A model generated the notes under the pieces. It searched no databases and had not been told where the DNA came from. It saw nothing but the letters and a program-made list of their open reading frames with translations. A stretch of 32,924 nucleotides of DNA from contig JAVBNU010000013.1 of assembly GCA_031551265.1 (NCBI GenBank), forward strand, positions 1 through 32,924, written 5' to 3'. The DNA comes from JAVBNU01 sp031551265. Its GTDB lineage: Bacteria > Cyanobacteriota > Vampirovibrionia > Gastranaerophilales > Gastranaerophilaceae. A program made the position numbers and the translations under genes. Positions within the stretch are counted from its first letter, which is position 1; the number at the start of each line of letters is the position of its first letter. Positions 1 through 7,138 of this stretch are shown here, piece after piece.

Positions 1-401
1 AAGCTCGCGAGCGAAACAGCAATACTTGGATATCCCAAAATTGCACCCTCCATTGCGCAGCTCACAGTTCCTGAATATAAAATATCAGTACCCAAATTGG
101 GGCCATGATTTATACCCGAAATAACGACATCAGGCTTCTCATCATCAGCGAGAATACCATTCAAACCTAATTTAACGCAGTCACCCGGCGTGCCTGTAGT
201 GACCCAGTTACGTTTAGCGCCCAATTTCGGTTCTAATTCTTCAACGCGTAAAGGTGAATGCAATGTCAGAGAGTGTCCTGCAGCGCTGCGTTCACGGTCA
301 GGCGCAATAACATAGACTTCATTTTCCATACTTAATGCTTCAACTAAGGCTCTGATACCGCTTGCGACTATACCATCATCATTAGACACTAATATTTTCA
401 T
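1..401 (-). CDS. surE: 5'/3'-nucleotidase SurE (partial, C-terminus beyond window)
   Basis: SurE is a metal-dependent nucleoside monophosphate phosphatase involved in stationary-phase survival and nucleotide salvage. Translating the minus strand from the ATG at 401 gives MKILVSNDDGIVASGIRAL, with the family's metal-binding NDDG at residues 7-10. It continues with APDRERSAAGHSLTLHSPLR, the conserved second motif carrying the metal-ligand serine, and then SGINHGPNLGTDILYSGTV with the conserved asparagine. The frame stays open to base 1, so about 133 residues of an expected 250 or so are present. An AAAGGAA Shine-Dalgarno lies just upstream of the ATG. The gene is divergent from the hydrolase gene at 547. 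Assignment is firm from the motifs; nothing looks broken apart from the window edge. Confidence 0.95.
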   Translation of the reverse strand, partial: MKILVSNDDGIVASGIRALVEALSMENEVYVIAPDRERSAAGHSLTLHSPLRVEELEPKLGAKRNWVTTGTPGDCVKLGLNGILADDEKPDVVISGINHGPNLGTDILYSGTVSCAMEGAILGYPSIAVSLAS

Positions 402-514
402 TACTGTTCCTTTATACATCTGTCATATTGATTATATCATTTTTGCAATATGTTTACCACTAGTTCATCTTAATATTTGTTTACAAACTAGCAATATTTA
501 AAATTTACATGTTT

Positions 515-523
515 TGTTATAAT
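515..523 (+). promoter_or_regulatory. Extended -10 promoter for the hydrolase gene
   Basis: TGTTATAAT is an extended -10 element (TG-n-TATAAT) placed 23 bases before the ATG at 547. No convincing -35 is seen, which is typical of extended -10 promoters. The 145 bases between surE and this gene are a divergent promoter region. Confidence 0.5.
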
Positions 524-546
524 CGTAGTTGAAAGGAATGTAAAAA

Positions 547-1479
547 ATGAATGTATCACCCATAGGAATAAACTGTCAAAATAGCCAAAATCAGTGTTTA
601 CAGAAGCAATCTGCGGGATTATATAATAATTTGTCAGCAGATCAGGTATCCTTTAAAGGCTCCGTGATTGACTGGTCATCTAATCACACCATTCATAATA
701 ATGCATTGAATTTCATAGGCCAGGCATACGAATCAGCAGGCGCAACAACAATGGGCGCAGTGATGCCCGCAGGCGCCGAGATAATTGACGGACTGCAAAT
801 GCCAAAAGGCGTTGGCGTATATAAATTAGACGGCAAATACTACATTGCATGGAGCGGTACAAAAACAGTAAGTGAAGCAGCAAGAAACACAGGAACCGTC
901 GTTGCCAGCGAATTATCAGCTATTCCAAAAGATTACTTGCCGCCGGTAGTCAGCTACATCGTAAACGGCTCAGGTGACGCGCTTAGCATGGATATCGCCG
1001 AAGCAGAACAGCTATACCATAATGTTCGCAAACTCGCCGGAAGTTCGGAGATAGTATTAACAGGACATTCAGCCGGTGCGTTGCCTGCACAAATAATAGC
1101 AGCAAGACACCCTGAAAACACAAAAGCAGTAACTTTCAATCCGCTTGGCGGGGCTAAATTCCTTGAAAGATTTGGTTTAGCAGATATTGAGTATAAAAAT
1201 ATAATAAATTACAGATTTGAGGATGATTTTCTTAGGCAGTGGACAAGCCCTATTGGCAGCATACGTGAGATTTCAGGACAAACAACATCGGGCCACGGAT
1301 TGGCCGGTTTTTTCAAGCCAAATGCCTTAACATCAGGAAGATTATTAGCAATCGGCGAAGATGCGCGGATTACATTGGGTGACGCGCTCAGTGAAATCGG
1401 CAGAACTGCCGGTCACTACGCTAAAAAGGCTCTTAACCCTGAGGCGCTCGTAAAATCAATATGGAAAATATTTAGTTAA
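547..1479 (+). CDS. Lipase-like alpha/beta hydrolase with N-terminal FKG tag
   Basis: This is a 310-residue putative serine hydrolase of the alpha/beta fold, closest in appearance to class 3 lipases. The nucleophile elbow is GHSAG at residues 173-177 (Ser175), preceded by a beta strand (EIVLT) and followed by helix-forming residues. Candidate acid residues lie in RFEDDF (223-228), and a candidate catalytic His is His250 in SGHGLAGFF. The core begins only at about residue 45. The first 40 residues are polar and low in hydrophobicity, ending in VSFKG (34-38), and are not a Sec signal. The start ATG has AAAGGAA upstream. The substrate is unknown. The family call comes from the motif and its context, so esterase, lipase or another acyl hydrolase are all possible. 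Confidence 0.75.
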   Translation: MNVSPIGINCQNSQNQCLQKQSAGLYNNLSADQVSFKGSVIDWSSNHTIHNNALNFIGQAYESAGATTMGAVMPAGAEIIDGLQMPKGVGVYKLDGKYYIAWSGTKTVSEAARNTGTVVASELSAIPKDYLPPVVSYIVNGSGDALSMDIAEAEQLYHNVRKLAGSSEIVLTGHSAGALPAQIIAARHPENTKAVTFNPLGGAKFLERFGLADIEYKNIINYRFEDDFLRQWTSPIGSIREISGQTTSGHGLAGFFKPNALTSGRLLAIGEDARITLGDALSEIGRTAGHYAKKALNPEALVKSIWKIFS

Positions 1480-1550
1480 TAAAAACATACTCACATGTAG
1501 ATAGTCACCAAGTTAATGCATATTATCTCAGGTTTCCTTAGATTATATAT

Positions 1551-2927
1551 ATGAGTAATAAAATAGTTATTATAGGCGGGGTTGCTGCCGGCTCTAAAGC
1601 CGCCGCGAAAATAAAAAGGATGCGTCCTGATTACAACGTCGAATTATACACTGATGAGAGTTATATTTCTTATTCGGCTTGCGGGATGCCATACTTTATT
1701 GAAGGCACAATCAAAGAACTCAATGACCTGCTTGTTCGCACACCTGAAAAATTTAAAGAACAGGGTGTTGATGTATTTTTACGTCACAAATGTATTAAAA
1801 TTATGCCTGACGTAAAAAACGTAGTTATAAAAGACTTGGAGACCGATAAAGAGCATATTTTAGGTTACAGCAAGCTAATTCTTGCAACAGGCGCAAGCCC
1901 TTATATGCCGCCAATCGAGAACTCACATTATGATAATGTGCATGTGCTGAGACGTTTGCCGGATGGCTTAAAAATCAAAAACAGAGTACAGGAATCAAAA
2001 TCTGTAACAATAATCGGCGGGAGTTTTATAGCGCTCGAATTATTAGAAGCATTTATACACAACGGGCTGTATGTAAACATAATTACTGATGCGCCGTATT
2101 TGATGAATCACTACGACTACGATATGGCTAAACAAATACAAGAATACATACTCTCAATTCACGGTGATAAAATTAATCTAATCACAGGCGACACAGCCTT
2201 AAAGTTCGAAGGTGAAAATAATCACGCATCAAGGATAATAACTCACGGCGGGAAAACTGTAGAAAGCGATTTCATCGTAGTTTGTACGGGTGTTGTACCA
2301 AACAGCGAATTGGCGTTCGAAGCAGGGTTAGAGTTAGGAGTAAAAAATTCTATACGAGTAGACGAGAGAATGCAGACCTCAGACGAGCATATCTATGCTG
2401 CAGGAGACTGCTGTGAAAAAACCTGTATTATATCAAAGTCAAAAACTTATATGGCTTTAGGTTCAATCGCAAACAAGGAAGGACGGGTCGTCGCCATCAA
2501 CGTAGTTGGCGAGGAAGAAAATTTCCCCGGCATTTTAATCTCAACTGTCACAAGATATTTCGACTACACAATGTCGATGGTCGGTCTCACAGAAGTTGAA
2601 GCCGCCAAACTGGGCTTTGAAACCATAACAACAACCGTGACAAAAAGAGATAAAGCAGGCTACATGCCGGACGTTGGAAACATCATTTTAAAAATAGTTG
2701 TTGATAAAAACACACAAAAAATACTAGGCGCGCAAGCCATCGGCGAAGGCGATGTAGACAAACGAATCACAACAATGGCCGGCGTCATAATGGAAAACGC
2801 CACAATCGACCAGTTTATGCACGTTGATTTGCCCTATGCTCCACCATATTCAGCTGTAGTGGATATATTGCACGTAGCATCACTGAAAATACACGATAAA
2901 TTGAAAAAGTTAGAAAAAATCGACTAG
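1551..2927 (+). CDS. CoA-disulfide reductase / NADH oxidase-type flavoprotein
   Basis: This is an FAD- and NAD(P)H-dependent pyridine nucleotide-disulfide oxidoreductase of 458 residues, close to the usual length. The N-terminal FAD motif is IIGGVAAGSKAAAKI. The single redox cysteine Cys44 sits in SYSACGMPYF, the arrangement found in CoA-disulfide reductases and NADH oxidases/peroxidases rather than the CxxxxC of glutathione reductase. The NAD motif is TIIGGSFIALELLEAF (153-168), with a serine replacing one usual glycine. The second FAD motif is YAAGDC (282-287), and the C-terminal YAPPYSAVVD matches the dimer-interface tyrosine motif of the CoA-disulfide reductase group. The role is probably thiol redox balance or peroxide/oxygen defence; the exact substrate cannot be decided from sequence. 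Its stop codon is interlocked with that of the convergent XRE gene (CTAG). Confidence 0.85.
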   Translation: MSNKIVIIGGVAAGSKAAAKIKRMRPDYNVELYTDESYISYSACGMPYFIEGTIKELNDLLVRTPEKFKEQGVDVFLRHKCIKIMPDVKNVVIKDLETDKEHILGYSKLILATGASPYMPPIENSHYDNVHVLRRLPDGLKIKNRVQESKSVTIIGGSFIALELLEAFIHNGLYVNIITDAPYLMNHYDYDMAKQIQEYILSIHGDKINLITGDTALKFEGENNHASRIITHGGKTVESDFIVVCTGVVPNSELAFEAGLELGVKNSIRVDERMQTSDEHIYAAGDCCEKTCIISKSKTYMALGSIANKEGRVVAINVVGEEENFPGILISTVTRYFDYTMSMVGLTEVEAAKLGFETITTTVTKRDKAGYMPDVGNIILKIVVDKNTQKILGAQAIGEGDVDKRITTMAGVIMENATIDQFMHVDLPYAPPYSAVVDILHVASLKIHDKLKKLEKID

Positions 2928-3139
2928 CTAAAATTAAACATATCTTTAACTGTAACATCTAAAGCATCTGCAATTAGTATTAAACGCTTAACACTAGGAA
3001 CTCTTTTGCCACACTCAATTGCAGTTATATAATCCTTAGAAATACCTGTGGCAACACTAAGTTTTGCCTGCGTATACCCCTTTTTTTCTCTGAATTTTTT
3101 AATATTTTGCTGTAAAAGTTTTATCGTACTATTTGTCAT
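2924..3139 (-). CDS. XRE-family helix-turn-helix regulator
   Basis: This is a 71-residue single-domain Cro/C1-type DNA-binding protein. The helix-turn-helix covers about residues 20-60: YTQAKLSVATGISKDYITAI, then ECGKRVPSVKRLILIADAL. There is no extra sensor domain, so any ligand or partner control must come from elsewhere. It is transcribed away from the 60-residue ORF at 3217. A 17-base palindrome at 3173-3189 lies between them, a typical arrangement for an autoregulated repressor. The 3' end overlaps the flavoprotein gene by 4 bases. The Shine-Dalgarno is weak (GAAG). The family is certain from sequence; the target genes are inferred from position only. Confidence 0.9.
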   Translation of the reverse strand: MTNSTIKLLQQNIKKFREKKGYTQAKLSVATGISKDYITAIECGKRVPSVKRLILIADALDVTVKDMFNFS

Positions 3140-3172
3140 ACTTCAATTGTAGTGATAAACTTTAATAATAGA

Positions 3173-3201
3173 TTGTACATATAGTACAACTTTATTAGAT
3201 A
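3173..3201 (+). promoter_or_regulatory. Operator-like palindrome overlapping a promoter
   Basis: TTGTACATATAGTACAA (3173-3189) is a perfect inverted repeat of 6-base arms around a 5-base centre. Its left arm TTGTAC can serve as a -35 hexamer, 17 bases ahead of TAGATA (3196-3201), the candidate -10 for the plus-strand ORF at 3217. It lies 34 bases upstream of the XRE start on the other strand. Binding by the adjacent XRE protein is inferred. Confidence 0.5.
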
Positions 3202-3216
3202 AATAGAAAGAGAATT

Positions 3217-3399
3217 ATGTGTAAAGTATCCAAAAAAGAATTCATAGAAATAGAAACAGCTATACGTAACATTTCTGACTTAGTTGATTTAATGTATGAC
3301 TATTGTGAATATAACCTCGATAGCGAAAAAATACCGGCACTCCATGCGCTTTTACCAAAAATTAAAATAGAATGTACCATAATTACAGATAAATTATAA
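3217..3399 (+). CDS. Small acidic hypothetical protein (60 aa)
   Basis: I do not recognise this 60-residue ORF. It is predicted helical, with a pattern of hydrophobic residues in IEIETAIRNISDLVDLMYDY and a second short helix ALLPKIKIECTIITDKL. It has three cysteines, no signal peptide and no clear domain. It starts at an ATG preceded by AAAGAGA. It is divergent from the XRE gene, with a candidate promoter and operator palindrome immediately upstream, which argues that it is expressed and regulated. It could be an XRE-controlled partner such as a small antagonist, but nothing in the sequence proves a toxin or antitoxin role. Confidence 0.6.
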   Translation: MCKVSKKEFIEIETAIRNISDLVDLMYDYCEYNLDSEKIPALHALLPKIKIECTIITDKL

Positions 3400-3414
3400 T
3401 TTATACAATAGCGA

Positions 3415-3444
3415 TGTGACAAATCCGAAAAAATAATCTATAAT
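3415..3444 (+). promoter_or_regulatory. Candidate sigma70 promoter of aroQ
   Basis: TGTGAC (3415-3420) and TATAAT (3439-3444) are separated by 18 bases and lie 35 bases upstream of the aroQ ATG. The -10 is consensus and the -35 is weak. Confidence 0.45.
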
Positions 3445-3478
3445 TATCATTAGTTTATATTTTGTATGGAAAATTATT

Positions 3479-3919
3479 ATGAAATTATTGATTTTACACG
3501 GACCCAACCTGAATTTACTGGGTACACGTGAGCCGGAAAAATACGGTCATGAAACATTGAACGATATAAATGAAAGCATAAAACAGCACGCAGCTGAGCT
3601 TAATGTCGAAGTAGCTTGTCAGCAGACGAATTTAGAGGGCGAGTTGGTAGATTTCATACAACAAGCAAAAGGCAACTTCGATGGCATAATCATCAACGCT
3701 GCAGCCTACACACATACAAGCATCGCGCTAAGAGACGCAATCCTGGCTGTTGAACTGCCTTGCATTGAAGTACACTTATCAAACATCTACTCAAGAGAGG
3801 AATTCCGCGCGACTTCTTATATTGCTCCTGTCTGTATAGGTCAAATATCAGGCTTTAAATCATACAGCTACATCCTCGCGCTAGATGCCATGGTTAATTA
3901 TCTAAAGAAGTGTAAATAA
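3479..3919 (+). CDS. aroQ: Type II 3-dehydroquinate dehydratase
   Basis: AroQ catalyses the third shikimate step, dehydration of 3-dehydroquinate to 3-dehydroshikimate, in the cytosol. The protein has 146 residues, the usual size for the dodecameric type II enzyme. The N-terminal motif ILHGPNLNLLGTREPEKYG contains catalytic Arg17 and Tyr22. VHLSNIYSREEFRATSYIAP (98-117) holds the catalytic His99 and substrate-binding Ser/Asn, with Tyr in place of the His that usually follows SNI. GQISGF follows at 121-126. aroE, which carries out the next reaction, is about 7 kb away on the other strand rather than in the same operon. The gene stands alone with its own candidate promoter. Confidence 0.96.
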   Translation: MKLLILHGPNLNLLGTREPEKYGHETLNDINESIKQHAAELNVEVACQQTNLEGELVDFIQQAKGNFDGIIINAAAYTHTSIALRDAILAVELPCIEVHLSNIYSREEFRATSYIAPVCIGQISGFKSYSYILALDAMVNYLKKCK

Positions 3920-4028
3920 TTAACTTCTCACTTCAAAATTCTTAAAGAAATATGTAAAAATATTTCTGTTCATGACACTATGTAAGTAGTATGTGTTTTC
4001 AGTCAAAGTATGAGAAAAGAAGGTTAAA

Positions 4029-4865
4029 TTGAACAACGATATCGAAACCGAAATAGCATCAAATTTACTAAAAAATGACAGTATTGATGTAGTTTTTAAA
4101 ATTTTAGATTGTATAAAATCGATTATAAGAGAAGATGCGAAACAAAAGCAGCCTCTAATTATGAATGTTAAAGAAAGCTTTGTATACAACATCATCAAAG
4201 CAGTTATTCAGGACAAAAGGAAGTCTTTAATCATCAGTATTACAGGCGAATCAGCATCAGGCAAAACAACGTTCGTGCAAAACGCAATAAAAGCATACCC
4301 CTCCTCGCTAAACGGAGGCATCTACACAACTGTTAACTGTGATGACTACTATTATGACGTGTCAGAGGAACTAAAAACTTGCGGCAGCTATGAAGCTTTT
4401 TTCGCATCAGGATTTAGCTTTGACACCCCGAAAGCAATTAATTTGGATCTGATGAAACAGCACCTTATTGAACTAAAAAATGGAAATATCATCCAAGCCC
4501 CCGCATACGATTTCGTTAGCTGTGCCAGCGACCCGAACGGTGAATTAAAAAAGCCTGCTCTATTGATTTTGAACGAAGGCCTGTACGTACTAAATGAAGA
4601 GGTTCGCGATGTTAGTGACGTAAAAGTTTATATTTTCACACCTTTTGAGGTAATTAAAGATCGTTGGTTTACACGTGCTGTCACACGCGGCAAAACGGGT
4701 AAAGCGGCTGAAATGCAGTTCGAAAACGTTAACCAAACGGCTCAAACATACATACGCCCGACACTTGAATGTGCTGACATTGTACTAAACGGGCAAGCAA
4801 CGCCTGAATACATCGAAGATGTCATCAACAAAATGTTTTTTGCGATTAAAAACATTATAAGTTAA
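4029..4865 (+). CDS. Uridine kinase / phosphoribulokinase-family P-loop kinase
   Basis: This is a 278-residue P-loop kinase of the uridine kinase family, with a Walker A GESASGKTT at 73-81. NCDDYYYD (103-110) corresponds to the substrate and metal region. Other family marks are DTPKAI (132-137), APAYDF (157-162), the Walker B-like LNEGLYVL (181-188; usual form is a hydrophobic strand then EG) and the lid arginine in RAVTRGKTG (216-224). The first 65 or so residues form an extra helical N-terminal segment that uridine kinases lack. The start is TTG, chosen because AAGAAGG sits 5 bases upstream. Substrate is uncertain: uridine/cytidine, pantothenate-like or another small molecule. The stop is interlocked with the convergent peptidase gene through TTAA. 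Confidence 0.8.
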   Translation: MNNDIETEIASNLLKNDSIDVVFKILDCIKSIIREDAKQKQPLIMNVKESFVYNIIKAVIQDKRKSLIISITGESASGKTTFVQNAIKAYPSSLNGGIYTTVNCDDYYYDVSEELKTCGSYEAFFASGFSFDTPKAINLDLMKQHLIELKNGNIIQAPAYDFVSCASDPNGELKKPALLILNEGLYVLNEEVRDVSDVKVYIFTPFEVIKDRWFTRAVTRGKTGKAAEMQFENVNQTAQTYIRPTLECADIVLNGQATPEYIEDVINKMFFAIKNIIS

Positions 4866-5707
4866 GCGACATATGCTTGTACAAAGCGGTTTCCGCGTTT
4901 ATTATCTTTCCATGAATAATGTGGATTTCTTATTTTAAATTCGCCTTTACTATTTTTGGCGCCGAAGTAAGCATGACTGTCAAAGTGAGCAACAACGCTC
5001 TTATCTTTGTGTTTCATAGCTTCTTGCAAGCTGACTCTTTTGACTTTTTTACCCGTTAGCAGCGCTAAAGGTCTAGCCGGGTTATATGGTGGCGCACCTA
5101 GAACTTTGCGTCCGGCTACTTCTAACAAGCCAACATCCAAATCATATTTGCCGTCACCACGATGCATTCTGACTGAAGGTGCATTCATAATTTCAGCTTT
5201 TGTGACCGTAACAGGCTTGTTTGGTGCACCTTTAAATGTGACTCGATATTTGCCGTTACCTAAATCTTTAATAGTTTCATCCATGATTTTTTTGTGGTCA
5301 GGTCTGTTGCGTAATGCGCCAATCGCAGCCATTAATGAACAGTTAGGGCTGCTGCCTTGACCGAAGTCACCAATTATTTTATCAATAGTTTTTGTATTGA
5401 AACCGGCACTATCCATAAAGTTGCTAATTTTGTTAGCAATTTTACCAAAAACGCTCTTAACGTGCTTGGCTGCGTTTATAGCACCACGTTTAAAATCTTC
5501 TAACGAAAATAAACCGGATTTTTTTGAGTTATCGTTGTTTGCTTTTTTTGAATTCTCGTTGTTTGCATTTACATTTTTTGAGCCATTGTCTTTTTTGCCG
5601 TCATTATTAAATACGGACGTATTTTTTTTGGACTCGTCTTCACGACGTTTCACCTTACTTTTATTATCGGTCGAACTTCCACCGTTGTTAACTCCGTTAA
5701 CTGGCAT
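4862..5707 (-). CDS. Calpain-like (papain-fold) cysteine peptidase with disordered N-terminus
   Basis: The 281-residue protein has two parts. Residues 1-65 are an Asn/Lys/Ser-rich, probably disordered stretch with no Sec signal. Residues 110-281 resemble the catalytic core of calpain-type peptidases (family C2). DFGQGSSPNCSLMAAIGAL contains the oxyanion Gln117 and catalytic Cys123. SHAYFGAKNSKGEFKIRNPH contains catalytic His245 and Asn261 in the typical 'HAY...RNP' spacing. All triad residues are present, so the protein may be active. Target and location are unknown; the lack of a signal peptide and the tag-like N-terminus MPVNGVNN suggest non-Sec export or cytosolic action. The SD (AAGGA) is very close to the ATG. 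The family call is my reading of the motifs and would need a profile search. Confidence 0.65.
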   Translation of the reverse strand: MPVNGVNNGGSSTDNKSKVKRREDESKKNTSVFNNDGKKDNGSKNVNANNENSKKANNDNSKKSGLFSLEDFKRGAINAAKHVKSVFGKIANKISNFMDSAGFNTKTIDKIIGDFGQGSSPNCSLMAAIGALRNRPDHKKIMDETIKDLGNGKYRVTFKGAPNKPVTVTKAEIMNAPSVRMHRGDGKYDLDVGLLEVAGRKVLGAPPYNPARPLALLTGKKVKRVSLQEAMKHKDKSVVAHFDSHAYFGAKNSKGEFKIRNPHYSWKDNKRGNRFVQAYVA

Positions 5708-5924
5708 TTCCTTAACATCCTATAACTAACTTATAACTCTCTATTAATATAAAAACAATTTAGTTGCGGAAATTGCGTTTTTTATTCATATTTGTAACGA
5801 AATATTAAGTATCATGACAAAAAATGTTTAAATAAGTTAATTATTGGGAATATATATAGTAGGGTAAAAAAAGATTAAACTTTTCTCTCTCTCTAATTCC
5901 TCTCTCTAATATGTGGTAGACTTA

Positions 5925-5948
5925 ACCGACAAACGTCGGTTTTTTTTT
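5925..5948 (+). terminator. Intrinsic terminator with no assigned upstream gene
   Basis: ACCGAC and GTCGGT form a 6-bp stem around AAAC, followed by eight or more T residues on the plus strand. The nearest upstream gene is on the minus strand, so this would end an unrecognised short plus-strand RNA, or attenuate transcription ahead of the metallo-hydrolase gene at 5984. The remaining 5708-5924 stretch is AT-rich with CT-repeat runs at about 5885-5908 and no supported ORF. Confidence 0.7.
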
Positions 5949-5983
5949 GCGCTATAATAAAAGGGAGTTTTATGGAGTAAAAA

Positions 5984-6604
5984 ATGCAAGTAAAAAAATA
6001 CAATACAGGTATATATGACGTAAATACGTACATGATTGTTGATGAGGAGACAAAAGAGGCGGCAATAATAGATTATGGTGGTGAATCAGCTAATGTAATC
6101 AATGATATTGAACAGCAAGGCTTAAAACTCAAGTATATACTAAACACGCACGGTCATTTTGACCATATTTCAGGAGAAAAAAGCCTGCAAGAAAAGTATG
6201 GAGCACCCGTGTACATACACAAGAGCGACAAGCTACTTGTGGGAATGCTTGAGGCTGTACTCATAGGATTTGGTGCAAGACCGATAAAACCGCCTAAGAT
6301 TGACGTTTTTGTAGACGAAAACACTGATTTATCAATAGGGAACACCAAAATAACAGTCATTGAGACACCAGGGCATACAAAAGGCGGCGTGTGCTATCTG
6401 GCCGAAAATAATCTTTTTTCTGGCGACACATTATTCTTAGAATGTATCGGCCGAACTGACTTGCCTGGCGGCAGTTATAAAGAGCTTGTAACATCAATTA
6501 AGGACAAACTTTTCGTACTTGATGACAGCACGATAGTTTACCCCGGACACGGAGACAGCAGCACAATCGAGCATGAAAAACTAAATAACACTTTCGTCGT
6601 CTAA
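5984..6604 (+). CDS. Glyoxalase II-like MBL-fold metallo-hydrolase
   Basis: This is a 206-residue metallo-beta-lactamase-fold hydrolase of the small glyoxalase II-like (YcbL-type) group. The metal ligands are all present: THGHFDH at 55-61 (His56, His58, Asp60, His61), His131 in TPGHTKGG, Asp148 in FSGDTLF, and His189 in YPGHGD. GRTDLPGGS (157-164) is typical of this subgroup. Family members hydrolyse thioesters such as S-lactoylglutathione or related compounds; the physiological substrate here is unknown. The protein is cytosolic, with no signal peptide. The ATG follows a GGAG Shine-Dalgarno. The last 24 bases overlap the end of the convergent gene at 6581-6913. Confidence 0.9.
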   Translation: MQVKKYNTGIYDVNTYMIVDEETKEAAIIDYGGESANVINDIEQQGLKLKYILNTHGHFDHISGEKSLQEKYGAPVYIHKSDKLLVGMLEAVLIGFGARPIKPPKIDVFVDENTDLSIGNTKITVIETPGHTKGGVCYLAENNLFSGDTLFLECIGRTDLPGGSYKELVTSIKDKLFVLDDSTIVYPGHGDSSTIEHEKLNNTFVV

Positions 6605-6913
6605 AATCCCGGCCAACGCGTCTTGCTCACGCAACTGTTTTTTCTTAATATTATGCACAACAGCATCAACCAAAAAGTCATAAGACTTTATATTTTGGAT
6701 TTCAGGCGTAAACTCTTTTATCAAAGTCTCACGCACCATAGACTCAAGGCGGTCATTGTCATAATTGAATGATTTTTCTCTGTCGCTGCAAATCAAATCA
6801 ACATAATTTGAGTTGATTTTGTAATCCTGAATTTGTGAGAACATTAACCACTTAAATCTAGGCTTGACAGCCTTCCAGTCTTTCACCAATTTTAATTTTT
6901 TCAGATTAAGCAT
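6581..6913 (-). CDS. Hypothetical protein (110 aa)
   Basis: I do not recognise this protein. It has 110 residues, a basic N-terminus (MLNLKKLKLVKDWKAVKPRF), a mixed alpha/beta middle, and an acidic tail (AGILDDESVI). No signal peptide, membrane segment or catalytic motif is visible. It is preceded by a strong Shine-Dalgarno (AAGGTGGG), which supports it as a real gene. It converges on and overlaps the metallo-hydrolase gene by 24 bases. Across 225 bases of AT-rich intergenic DNA it is divergent from the M16 peptidase gene. Confidence 0.7.
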   Translation of the reverse strand: MLNLKKLKLVKDWKAVKPRFKWLMFSQIQDYKINSNYVDLICSDREKSFNYDNDRLESMVRETLIKEFTPEIQNIKSYDFLVDAVVHNIKKKQLREQDALAGILDDESVI

Positions 6914-7138
6914 TTTCCCACCTTTACTACACTACCATTATGTTTGTGCAAAAAATTAATGTATATTTTACCCAAAAATTTCCCGAGAAACACGAGAACT
7001 CTACATTCTTATAATAGAATAACACATATTAAGAGAAAATTGTATACGATATGTAAATTTTTTTCATATACAATATGAATTTAGACAATTTTTTCTATAT
7101 TTGTTTTTTTATATACATATAGGAATAAGGAATTTCAT

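Noticed and set aside
3945..3966. AGAAATA/TATTTCT hairpin after aroQ as a terminator
   Set aside because: The stem is pure AT apart from one G and C, and no T-run follows it on either strand.
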